Shown: positions 44,736 through 52,184 of the stretch, piece by piece
How positions within the stretch are numbered: the first letter of the stretch is position 1
Layout of the letters: every line of letters starts with the position of its first letter
Assembly (NCBI GenBank): GCA_963712595.1
Contig: CAVQIM010000006.1
Span: 62,001 to 126,000, forward strand
Reading direction: 5' to 3'
Length of the DNA stretch: 64,000 nucleotides
Source of the DNA: VRUE01 sp963712595
GTDB taxonomy: Bacteria; Actinomycetota; Thermoleophilia; Solirubrobacterales; 70-9
The notes under the pieces: model-generated
What the model was told of the DNA's origin: nothing
The model's input: the letters and a program-made list of their open reading frames with translations, nothing else
Database searches by the model: none
Made by a program: the position numbers and the translations under genes

Positions 44736-45497
44736 GTGACGTTCGGTGCTCCCCACCGGCACTTCAGGGTCACCGACTCGACCAACCTCCGCGCTCGCGA
44801 GCTTGCCGAGACCGGCGCCCCGGGCGGCACGGTCATCACCGCCAGCGAACAGACCGAAGGGCGCGGCCGCCGAGGCCGGGTTTGGACGGCGCCGGAAGGC
44901 AAGGCGCTGCTCTACTCGGCGGTCCTGCGACCGCTCGACGAGCGTCACCTGTTGCTGCCCCTCTCAGTGCCCCTTGCCGTCTGCGCCGCGGCCGAGCGGC
45001 TGCGTCCCGGCATCGAGTGCGCGCTCAAGTGGCCCAACGACGTCTGGCTCGAGGGTCGCAAGCTCGCCGGCATCTTGATCGAGGCCAAACCCCAAGACGG
45101 CTGGGCCGTAATCGGCATCGGCCTGAACCTGACCATAGCTCCGGAGGAGTTCCCGCCCGACCTTCGCCAGCCGGCGACTTCGCTCTTCGCCGCGCCTGGT
45201 GGGACTCGGGGGAAGCCCCGACGGAGCCTCCCCGCTGTTGCTCCGTCGGGACTTCCCCCGAGTCCCACCACCGCTGCGGAAGCCCTAAACCGGCAGCTCG
45301 ACCGCTGGGTCCGGGCGTCGCACGACGAGGTCCTCGCCGAGTGGCGCCGCCGCGACGCCCTGCGCGGCCGTGAGATCACCTGGGAGGAAGGCTCAGGAGT
45401 CGCCGACGGCATCGACGGCCGCGGCAATCTCGTCGTCGTCGTCCCCGGCGGAGGGCGCGTCAGCCTCGGTGCCGGCGAGGTCCAGCTGCGCCTCTGA
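44736..45497 (+). CDS. birA: Biotin-[acetyl-CoA-carboxylase] ligase (monofunctional BirA)
   Basis: Attaches biotin to the carboxylase carrier protein. 253 residues with DSTNLRARELAE, QTEGRGRRGRVW (biotinyl-AMP loop), KWPNDVWLEGRKLAGILIEA and IGIGLNL; no DNA-binding domain. Near residue 155-178 the sequence GGTRGKPRRSLPAVAPSG is unusual for the family: it is encoded by palindromic element B4 (45198-45269, 72 bases, in frame). The start is GTG at 44736, 9 bases after the cobA-hemD stop. The last 105 bases overlap, antisense, the 3' end of the helicase gene. Confidence 0.9.
   Translation: MTFGAPHRHFRVTDSTNLRARELAETGAPGGTVITASEQTEGRGRRGRVWTAPEGKALLYSAVLRPLDERHLLLPLSVPLAVCAAAERLRPGIECALKWPNDVWLEGRKLAGILIEAKPQDGWAVIGIGLNLTIAPEEFPPDLRQPATSLFAAPGGTRGKPRRSLPAVAPSGLPPSPTTAAEALNRQLDRWVRASHDEVLAEWRRRDALRGREITWEEGSGVADGIDGRGNLVVVVPGGGRVSLGAGEVQLRL
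45198..45269. repeat. Palindromic element B4 inside birA
   Basis: 30-base arms (45198-45227, 45240-45269; one C-A mismatch) and a 12-base loop, 72 bases (24 codons), in frame in birA. Its 24-base core keeps the B-family fixed positions (GGG, C7, GGGG at 9-12, C17, CG at 19-20, GG at 23-24) and the loop starts with CCTC as in other B copies, but it lacks the rest of the interior. I classify it as a short form of family B; this is less certain than B1-B3. Confidence 0.82.
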
Positions 45498-48086
45498 ACC
45501 GCCCCCCGCGTTGCCGCCGTTCTGCTTGGCCCCTCCGGTCGCTTTTTTGCGTTTCGAGCGGCGTTTGCGTTTCGGTTTTGGCTTGGCCTCGGTCTGGCTC
45601 TCGGACTCGAGGATCTCGCTCTCGGACTCGACGGTCTGGTTCTCGGGCTTGGTGTCCTTCTCCCCGCCCTTCCCAGCTTTGCGCTTGCGCTTGGAGCGGC
45701 GCTTGCCGCCTTTGGGGAAGTTGCGCAGCAGCTCGCGCGCGATCGCCGAGGGCTTGCGCGCCATCCGCATCCGCGCCCCGCGCAGCACCTCTTCGCCCTC
45801 GGGCGTGTGCGAGACCGCGCCGGCCAGCAGCGCCACCGCGAGGCGGCGATCCTGTTTGCGCGCCGCGTGGACGAGCCGGCGCGCGTTGCGACCGTGGGCG
45901 CGGCCGGAGGAGTTGACCAGGAGGCCGAGCAGCCGCTTCGTCTCTGGCCAGCGCTGCACGGCGTACTCTTCGTGCAGCTCGCGGGTGTAGGAGGCGAGCC
46001 GCCAGACCCACGCCTGCGCCTGGTCGCGGCGGCCGATCCGTTTGTCGGAAAGCGCCTGCAGCAGCGTTTTCGTCCCGGCTCGCTTGTCGTCGCGGGTCCA
46101 GGTCCCGACGATGTCGATCGCGTCGTCGAAGGCGTCGGCGTCGCCGAGGTCGGCGATCTCGCTCAGCGCCTTCAGTTTCAGCTGCGAGTTGCGGTTGCGC
46201 TGCACGCAGGTGAGCAGGAAGCGCCGGCGCAGTTCCTTCGAGTGGGCGCCCTGCAGGATCGCCCGCGCCCGGCGCCAGCCCTGCGGGTTGACCCGCGCTC
46301 CCGCCAGCGCCGCCCAGGCGTGCTGCTCGGCGTGGTCGAGGTTCTCCACCGCGATCCGCCACAGCTCCCGTTCGAGCACCTGGGTGCGGCGCTCCTCTTG
46401 GTCGGAGACCGGGACGATCCGCCGCTCGACACGGATCCGTCGGCCACGAGAGCGTCGCACCGGCCCGATCACGATCGCGCCGCCGCGGTAGACGTCGCGG
46501 TCGAGCAGGCTGTGCAGGGTGACGATCGTCTCGTCGTGGGTCGTCGCAGGGTGGACGAAGTCGATCACCAGACCGGCCTCCTTGCCCGGCGCGCGCCGGG
46601 TGACGCGACCGACCCGCTGCTGGTAGATGCGCCGCGAGGCGGTCGGCGCCAGGTGCATGCAGAGCGTCGCCCGTGGCGAGTTCCAGCCCTCGGCGAGCAG
46701 CATCGCGTTGCAGAGCACGTCGACCTCGCCGCGCTCGAAGCCGGCGAGGATCTCGGCCAGTTCGCGCTTCGGCGTCTCGCCGGAGACGGCGCGGGCGGCG
46801 ACGCCAGCGTTCTGCAGCGCCCGGGCGACGTTCTTGGCGTGCTGCACGCCGGCCGTGTAGAGAACGCCGGGAACGCCGTCGAAGCGGGTTTTGTAGAGGT
46901 CGGCGATCGCCACGTTGAAGGGCTCCTGGTCGAGCAGCGCGGCCAGCTCCTCCTGGTCGAAGTCCTGGTCGACCTCGCCCTTTCGCAGCGGCACCTTGGC
47001 GATCGTCCGCACCCCCGGGCCGGGCGGGATCCGCATGCAGCGCAGCGGCGAGATCACGCCGCGGCGGGCCGCCTGGATCAGGTCGAAGCGCGAAGTCTGG
47101 GTCGGGAAGAGGTCGGCGACGTGGCGGGCGATCAGCGCCCCGGTCGCGGTCATGCCGATGAAGACGGGGCCGGTCCAGGCACGGATGCAGGCGCTGGTCT
47201 TCTCGCCCAGGGCGGTGTGGGCCTCGTCGCAGATCACGATCGAGTAGGCGTCGGAGACTTTCTTGTGGTTGCGCACGAACCACTGGTAGGTCTCGACCGT
47301 GACCGGGCCGTCGGGATCGTCGCGGCCGTCGAGCAGCGGTGGCCGCAGCCGCTCCTTGTAGCCGCGCTCGGAGATCTCGCCGATGAACTGGTCGACCAGG
47401 TTGCGGCGGTGGGTGAGGATCAGCACCCCGCCGGTGCGGGACGCGTCGATGAAGCCGACCGCGGCGACGGTCTTACCGGCGCCGGTGGCGTGCTCGAACC
47501 AGAAGCGCCGCTCGGCGCCCGGGTCCTCCGGCGCCTCCTCGATCACCTCCTCCTCCTCGTCTTCGGCAACCGGCTCCTCCCAGTCCTGGGGCTCCTCGTC
47601 GGCGTCGAGCTCCTCGTCCTCGAGGGCCGCCTCCCCGTTCTCGCTCTCGCCGTCGGCGTCCTCGTCCTCGCTCGCGACGGCGGTGGCCGGCTTGCCCGCG
47701 GGCGCGGCGCCATTGCCGTTGGCTTCGTCGTTGGCCGCCTCCTGCTGCTCGGCCATCAGCTCGGTCAGCGTCCCGGAGAGCGCGTCGACCTGATGCGGGT
47801 TCAGTTCGGCGCCGTCGCGCAGCTTCGGCGGCTCATCCGCAAGCAGACGCTCCAGTCCCAGCAGCAGCGAGAAATCCTGGCGCCACTGGATCGAGGGGTC
47901 CTCGGCGCCCTCGTCGAGCTCCCTGAGCGCGGCGTCGAGCGCGCGCCGGCGCGCCGTGCCCGGCGCCAGCGCCTCGGGGCCCTCGCCGTCGAGCAGGAAG
48001 GGCTCGCGGGCGAACTTAGCCGCCCGATCGATGTCGGCGCTAGATGGAACTGCCGCCGGCGCGGCAACTTCGCTGGTCTTGGCCAT
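45393..48086 (-). CDS. DEAD/DEAH-box helicase (SF2) with acidic linker and basic tail
   Basis: An 897-residue superfamily 2 helicase. Walker A is in HATGAGKTVAAVGF near residue 195, followed by THRRNLVDQF, ICDEAHTALG (DEAH box), GMTATG, a C-terminal helicase domain with VLCNAMLLAEGWNSP and QRVGRVTRRAPGK (motif VI). Before the ATPase is an acidic low-complexity stretch (about residues 125-185), and the C-terminus has Lys/Arg-rich and Glu/Ser repeats (ESESEILESESQ). It may unwind or move along nucleic acid; partners are not obvious. The start at 48086 was chosen over an upstream extension with no support. The 3' end overlaps birA by 105 bases. Confidence 0.85.
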   Translation of the reverse strand: MAKTSEVAAPAAVPSSADIDRAAKFAREPFLLDGEGPEALAPGTARRRALDAALRELDEGAEDPSIQWRQDFSLLLGLERLLADEPPKLRDGAELNPHQVDALSGTLTELMAEQQEAANDEANGNGAAPAGKPATAVASEDEDADGESENGEAALEDEELDADEEPQDWEEPVAEDEEEEVIEEAPEDPGAERRFWFEHATGAGKTVAAVGFIDASRTGGVLILTHRRNLVDQFIGEISERGYKERLRPPLLDGRDDPDGPVTVETYQWFVRNHKKVSDAYSIVICDEAHTALGEKTSACIRAWTGPVFIGMTATGALIARHVADLFPTQTSRFDLIQAARRGVISPLRCMRIPPGPGVRTIAKVPLRKGEVDQDFDQEELAALLDQEPFNVAIADLYKTRFDGVPGVLYTAGVQHAKNVARALQNAGVAARAVSGETPKRELAEILAGFERGEVDVLCNAMLLAEGWNSPRATLCMHLAPTASRRIYQQRVGRVTRRAPGKEAGLVIDFVHPATTHDETIVTLHSLLDRDVYRGGAIVIGPVRRSRGRRIRVERRIVPVSDQEERRTQVLERELWRIAVENLDHAEQHAWAALAGARVNPQGWRRARAILQGAHSKELRRRFLLTCVQRNRNSQLKLKALSEIADLGDADAFDDAIDIVGTWTRDDKRAGTKTLLQALSDKRIGRRDQAQAWVWRLASYTRELHEEYAVQRWPETKRLLGLLVNSSGRAHGRNARRLVHAARKQDRRLAVALLAGAVSHTPEGEEVLRGARMRMARKPSAIARELLRNFPKGGKRRSKRKRKAGKGGEKDTKPENQTVESESEILESESQTEAKPKPKRKRRSKRKKATGGAKQNGGNAGGGSEAQLDLAGTEADAPSAGDDDDEIAAAVDAVGDS

Positions 48087-48186
48087 GAAGGCTTTCGGGT
48101 TCCGTCCTCGCCGCACGCAGGACGTGGGCGAGGGCACTAGGACGAGGATGCCGGGAACACTTCGCGTCCCCCCGGCGCTCTCATGA

Positions 48187-48206
48187 GGTCCGCAAAGCCG
48201 CGGACC
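48187..48206. promoter_or_regulatory. Short hairpin in the divergent region before the TlpA-like gene
   Basis: GGTCCGC-AAAGCC-GCGGACC forms a 7-bp stem in the 154-base gap between the helicase gene and the thioredoxin-fold lipoprotein gene. ATACGTAT, a palindrome of lower GC, follows at 48210-48217. This is a plausible protein-binding or leader hairpin; the function is not shown. Confidence 0.4.
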
Positions 48207-48240
48207 GAACATACGTATTGTAATCAAGGAATTGACCGAA

Positions 48241-48828
48241 GTGGCACGACAGCTCCGGGTCGGCCTGGCGCTTACGGCGGTGGTGGCACTCCTCGGCGCC
48301 GGCTGCGGCTCGAGCGATGGCGGCGATTACGGGGGTGAGCACCCCGACTACGCGACCGCGCTGGCCGGCTCTCCCGCGCCGCTAGCCGCCCTTCATCGTC
48401 AGGCGAACCGCCTGCTCCCCGGCGGCTCGGCGGCGTTCGACCGGCAGATCGAGACCCTGAAGGGCTATCCCGTAGTGGTCAACGTATGGGCCTCCTGGTG
48501 CGGCCCCTGCCGCTTCGAGTTCCCCACCTTGCAGCGGCTCTCGGCCGCCTATGGAAAGCGGGTGGCCTTCCTCGGCGTCGACAACCAGGACTCCGACGAC
48601 GCGGCCAAGACCTTCCTCGGCGAGGCCCCGGTCCCCTACCCCAGCTACACCGACCCCGACAGCGGGATCGCCGACGAGCTCGGTGCCAGCCGGGGTCTGC
48701 CCGGCACCGCCTTCTACGACCGCCGCGGCAATCTCGTCTACCTCAAGCAGGGGCCCTACACGGATCACGACGAACTTCGGGCCGACATCGAGCGCTACGC
48801 GCTCGGCGAAGCCGCGCAGAGCGGATAA
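48241..48828 (+). CDS. TlpA/ResA-like thioredoxin-fold lipoprotein
   Basis: A 195-residue extracytoplasmic thiol-disulfide protein. It has a lipobox (LLGAGC, Cys near residue 22), then VVVNVWASWCGPCRFEFP with the CxxC near residue 85 and cis-Pro in GLPGTAFYD. Such proteins reduce apo-cytochrome c cysteines or other exported substrates, which agrees with the ccm operon located nearby though not adjacent. The GTG at 48241 was chosen because AAGGA lies ten bases upstream; the TTG at 48232 is too close to it. Confidence 0.85.
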   Translation: MARQLRVGLALTAVVALLGAGCGSSDGGDYGGEHPDYATALAGSPAPLAALHRQANRLLPGGSAAFDRQIETLKGYPVVVNVWASWCGPCRFEFPTLQRLSAAYGKRVAFLGVDNQDSDDAAKTFLGEAPVPYPSYTDPDSGIADELGASRGLPGTAFYDRRGNLVYLKQGPYTDHDELRADIERYALGEAAQSG

Positions 48829-48835
48829 TCGGGAT

Positions 48836-49312
48836 ATGGACACAGCCGTCGTCATCGCCCTGGTCGGCATAGCTCTGCTCGTCGGCGAGCTGCTGCTCTC
48901 GACCGGCGGCGTGCTGGCGGCGCTCGGCGCTGCGGGCCTGGTCACCGGCGGCGTGCTGGCGCTGGGGTCCGACAGCGGCGCTGGGGACGTCGTCGGCCCC
49001 GCCCTGATCGCGCTCGGCATCCTCTCCCTCGTCGCCTTCTACTTCATCACCCGCAAGGTGATCGAGGCCCACCGCGACGAGCCAGTTCGGACCGGCTCCG
49101 AGGAGCTCGTGGGGTCGGTGGCGGAGGCGCGTAGCGCGCTCGACCCGGAGGGTCAGGTCTGGGTCGCGGGGACGATCTGGAGCGCCCGCCTCGCCGACGG
49201 TGTCAGCCAGGTCCGGCTGGGAGATAGAGTCAAGATCGATGCGGTCGAGGGGCTGACCCTGGTGGTCCGCCCCGAGTCATCCCCCACACCAACCAAGGGA
49301 GGCGCAAGCTGA
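48836..49312 (+). CDS. NfeD family membrane protein
   Basis: A 158-residue protein with two or three N-terminal hydrophobic segments (residues 5-70) and a C-terminal OB-fold (VGSVAEARSALDPEGQVWVAGTIW, with the GxVxVxGxxW pattern). NfeD proteins are the partners of SPFH proteins, and here the stop overlaps the start of a slipin gene by one base. The pair probably acts in membrane microdomain organisation or quality control. Confidence 0.88.
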   Translation: MDTAVVIALVGIALLVGELLLSTGGVLAALGAAGLVTGGVLALGSDSGAGDVVGPALIALGILSLVAFYFITRKVIEAHRDEPVRTGSEELVGSVAEARSALDPEGQVWVAGTIWSARLADGVSQVRLGDRVKIDAVEGLTLVVRPESSPTPTKGGAS

Positions 49313-50097
49313 TGGACGTCGCGGTTGGAGTGTTCCTGATCCTCTTGTTCTTCGCCGTGATCGCGCTCGGCACCTCGGTGCGGGTGCTGCGCGAGTACGA
49401 GCGCGGGGTGATCTTCCGGCTCGGGCGGCTGATCGCGCAGAAGGGGCCGGGACTGATCCTGCTGATCCCGCTGGTCGACCGCATGGTCAAGGTCGACCTG
49501 CGCACGGTGACGCTGAACATCCCGCCGCAGGAGGTGATCACCCGCGACAACGTCCCCGCCGGCGTCAACGCCGTCGCCTACTTCCGCGTGATCGATGCCC
49601 GCAAGGCCGTGGTCGAGGTGGAGAACTTCCTCCTCGCCACTTCGCAGATCTCACAGACGGCGCTGCGCTCGGTGCTGGGCAAGGCGGAGTTCGACCAGCT
49701 GCTCTCCGAGCGCGAGCGGCTCAACGAAGAGCTGCAGAAGATCATCGACGAGTCGACCGAGCCCTGGGGGGTGAAGGTGACGGCGGTCGAGATCAAGGAC
49801 GTCGAAATCCCCGAACAGATGCAGCGGGCGATCGCCCGTCAGGCTGAGGCCGAGCGCGAGCGGCGGGCCAAGATCATCAACTCCGAGGGCGAGTACCAGG
49901 CGGCGCAGAAGCTCACCGACGCCGCCGACATCATCAGCACCAACCCCGCCTCGTTGCAGCTGCGCTACCTGCAGACGCTGCTGGAAATCGGCAGCAACCA
50001 GAACACCACCGTGGTCTTCCCGCTGCCGATGGACATGATCGAACCTTTCCTGCCGAGCCGCTCCCGAGATGATCGCGGTCCGGATAAGGCCGAGTGA
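49312..50097 (+). CDS. Slipin family (SPFH/stomatin-like) protein
   Basis: 261 residues: an N-terminal membrane segment (VGVFLILLFFAVIALGT), then the SPFH domain with VREYERGVIFRLGRL, PGLILLIPLVDRMVKVDLR, and a helical coiled coil (RQAEAERERRAKIINSEGE). It is coupled to NfeD. Members form membrane-associated oligomers that scaffold proteins or proteases. A perfect hairpin (50128-50150) follows the gene. Confidence 0.92.
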   Translation: MDVAVGVFLILLFFAVIALGTSVRVLREYERGVIFRLGRLIAQKGPGLILLIPLVDRMVKVDLRTVTLNIPPQEVITRDNVPAGVNAVAYFRVIDARKAVVEVENFLLATSQISQTALRSVLGKAEFDQLLSERERLNEELQKIIDESTEPWGVKVTAVEIKDVEIPEQMQRAIARQAEAERERRAKIINSEGEYQAAQKLTDAADIISTNPASLQLRYLQTLLEIGSNQNTTVVFPLPMDMIEPFLPSRSRDDRGPDKAE

Positions 50098-50127
50098 CGC
50101 TGCGCGGATCCGGCCCCTCCCCGGTGT

Positions 50128-50150
50128 CCCGCGTAGCGCTGCTACGCGGG
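50128..50150 (+). terminator. Hairpin after the slipin gene
   Basis: CCCGCGTAGC-GCT-GCTACGCGGG is a perfect 10-bp stem with a 3-base loop, 31 bases past the slipin stop. No T tract follows, so it is either a weak terminator or a structured leader of the next gene. Confidence 0.6.
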
Positions 50151-50223
50151 AACCGTCTCGTGTCCGTCCCGCTTGGTCATCGGCCTTCCCGGCCTCGCGC
50201 TAATTTCGGTCGAGGCTCTGAAT

Positions 50224-51279
50224 TTGAGTAGCCCCGAGCTGCGGATCGACCAACTCACCGGCCTGCCGGCGATCCTGGCACCGGGCCGGGCCGATCGCCC
50301 GGAGGGATTCCGGACGAGGGCGAGCGAGCCGAAGGGCCCGGAGAGCTGCCCCTTCTGCGAGGGGCGCGAGGACCGCACCCCGCCGGAGGTCTCCGCGACG
50401 CGCCCGGGCAGCGGGGCGGCGGACAGCCCGGGCTGGACGACGCGCGTCGTGCCGAACCTCTACCCGGCGCTGGGAGACGGGGAGAGCGAGGCGAATCCAG
50501 GTGCAACGAAGGGCGAGGCGGGAGCCTTCGCCAGCGCCGGCGACCCGCTGCTGGAGTCGCGCCGCGCCGGCGAGCCCGACCTCTTCGCCTCGCGCCCGGC
50601 GCTCGGCGCCCACGAGGTGATCGTCAACGGTCCCGAGCACCTGACCGCGATGGTCGACCTCGGCGAGGAGCAATTCGCCGCGGCCGTCGGGACCTGGCGC
50701 GAGCGGATGCGGGCCCACGCCGATGCCTCCTACGTGCAGCTGATCGTCAACGAGGGGGGCGGCGCCGGCGCCTCGCTCGAGCACACCCACGCCCAGCTCT
50801 ACGCGCTCCCCTTCGTCCCGGCGGCGGTGGCGCGCGAGCGCGAGCGAATGGGCGCCTACCGCGAACGCACCGCCGGCGGCGGATTGCTCAGCGACATCCT
50901 GGTCGAGGAGGTGCGTCGCCGCGACCGCCTGGTCGCGATCGACGAGGAGGCGGCGCTGATCTGCCCCTGGGCCTCGCGCTCTCCCTTCGAGCTGCGGGTG
51001 GTCCCGCGCGCCGAGTCGGCGAGCTTCGCCGAGGACACGATGGGCGCGGCGATGATCCACACCGCCCTGTGCCTGCTCGCGGCGCGCTTCGAGGGCTCAC
51101 CCGAGCTCAACCTCTGGGTCCGCACGGCGCCCCGCGGGGCCGAGAGCTTCCACTGGCACGTCGACATCGCCCCGCGGCTCCAGATAAAGGCTGCCTTCGA
51201 GTTCGCCACCGGCGTCGACATCAACATCTATCCGCCGGAGCGCGCAGCCGCCGATTTGCGGGAATGTCTGGCCCAGTAG
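50224..51279 (+). CDS. galT: Galactose-1-phosphate uridylyltransferase-like (GalT, HIT superfamily)
   Basis: A 351-residue nucleotidyltransferase. ESCPFCEGRE supplies Cys zinc ligands near residue 39; HEVIVNGPEH, then LEHTHAQLYALPFVP is the HxHxQ active-site triad (usual GalT: HPHGQ), followed by a C-terminal domain with FHWHVDIAPR. It would transfer UMP between UDP-glucose and galactose-1-phosphate, but the family also includes adenylyl-transferring relatives. No other Leloir genes are adjacent. The start is TTG at 50224; the hairpin upstream separates it from the slipin gene. Confidence 0.78.
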   Translation: MSSPELRIDQLTGLPAILAPGRADRPEGFRTRASEPKGPESCPFCEGREDRTPPEVSATRPGSGAADSPGWTTRVVPNLYPALGDGESEANPGATKGEAGAFASAGDPLLESRRAGEPDLFASRPALGAHEVIVNGPEHLTAMVDLGEEQFAAAVGTWRERMRAHADASYVQLIVNEGGGAGASLEHTHAQLYALPFVPAAVARERERMGAYRERTAGGGLLSDILVEEVRRRDRLVAIDEEAALICPWASRSPFELRVVPRAESASFAEDTMGAAMIHTALCLLAARFEGSPELNLWVRTAPRGAESFHWHVDIAPRLQIKAAFEFATGVDINIYPPERAAADLRECLAQ

Positions 51280-51291
51280 GGTCGGCCGGCG

Positions 51292-51918
51292 ATGCCCCCC
51301 AACCCGCGACCGATCCCGCGCTTCATCGCCGACTCCTCCCAGGAGGGCATCCCCCACGGCCGCTTCGCCGAGCGCCTGGGCGAGGCGTTCCGGGCGGCGT
51401 GCGCTGAGATCGAGGACCTGCCCGACGGCGTCGAGCCACCCGCCGAGCTGGACTGGTTCCCGGAGCGCGCCTGGGGCGGGCGGGTCTGGGTTCCCGGCAC
51501 GGCCAGAGTCGAGGGGCCCGCGGGGACGCTGGAGCTCTTCGGCCACGTCTCCTACGCGCAGATCGAGCAAGGCGAGCCGTCCGACTTCACCGCCAAGGCC
51601 GATTTCACCGACGTGCTCGCCGAGGACAATCCCGGCTGGAAGATCGACCTCAACGACGAGGTGATCGGCCGCTGGCGAGGCGAGAACGGGCGCGCCGGCG
51701 CCGTTACCCTCGTCTGGGGCCACCCCCTGGTTCAGGGCGCGGTCGCCGCCACCGCCGAACTCGACCTCGAGACCGTCGACCAGGAGGTCGTCTCCAACGG
51801 CCGCTTCACCCTCCTCGCCCTCGACGCCCTCGAGGGTTACGGCGACGAGATCTTCATGCAGGTGAAGCTTTGGAGCCGCCGGGCCCAGGAGCTGGCTTCG
51901 GAGAGCCTCTACGCGTGA
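51292..51918 (+). CDS. Hypothetical protein (208 aa)
   Basis: I do not recognise the family. The protein is soluble, beta-rich in its second half (RVWVPGTARVEGPAGTLELFGHVSYAQ and later EIFMQVKLWSRR), with no signal peptide or membrane segment. It starts 12 bases after the galT-like stop and is likely in the same operon. Its composition is typical for the genome, so it is probably a real gene. Confidence 0.6.
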   Translation: MPPNPRPIPRFIADSSQEGIPHGRFAERLGEAFRAACAEIEDLPDGVEPPAELDWFPERAWGGRVWVPGTARVEGPAGTLELFGHVSYAQIEQGEPSDFTAKADFTDVLAEDNPGWKIDLNDEVIGRWRGENGRAGAVTLVWGHPLVQGAVAATAELDLETVDQEVVSNGRFTLLALDALEGYGDEIFMQVKLWSRRAQELASESLYA

Positions 51919-52121
51919 TTCACGGAAGTCCCTGCACAGCAGTTCGCAGCGCATAGCTCGGACATACACAGGCCCTCTACGAGCTGGGCCCACCGGCGCG
52001 GCAACTCCGCTGCGATCCTGCAGCAGGCCGACCAGCTTCCCCGCTTCCTGGTAAGCACACAGTTCGGGGTTACGTGCGTCCAAATTCCTGGACAGTACGT
52101 TTCTCCTACTTTGTGACTGTA

Positions 52122-52150
52122 TTGCTGTGTTACGGTCTTCGCCCTATTAA
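52122..52150 (+). promoter_or_regulatory. Candidate sigma-70-type promoter for the secreted metalloprotease genes
   Basis: TTGCTG (52122-52127), a 17-base spacer and TATTAA (52145-52150) lie in a stretch of unusually low GC, 35 bases before the chosen GTG. The match to consensus is moderate. It would give a leader of about 28 bases and argues against the earlier possible start at 52074. The rest of the gap 51919-52184 has no gene that I can support. Confidence 0.45.
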
Positions 52151-52184
52151 TCCTGAGCGATTTAAAAATCTATGGCGCGGTGAG

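Noticed and set aside
45807..48140. 777-codon open frame opposite the helicase
   Set aside because: Antisense shadow; helicase motifs are on the minus strand.
51950..51985. A 15-base stretch AGCTCGGACATACAC identical to part of the vapC gene (43167 region), as a possible vapC remnant
   Set aside because: The identity stops on both sides and no PIN-domain reading frame can be followed; it is too short to call a pseudogene.
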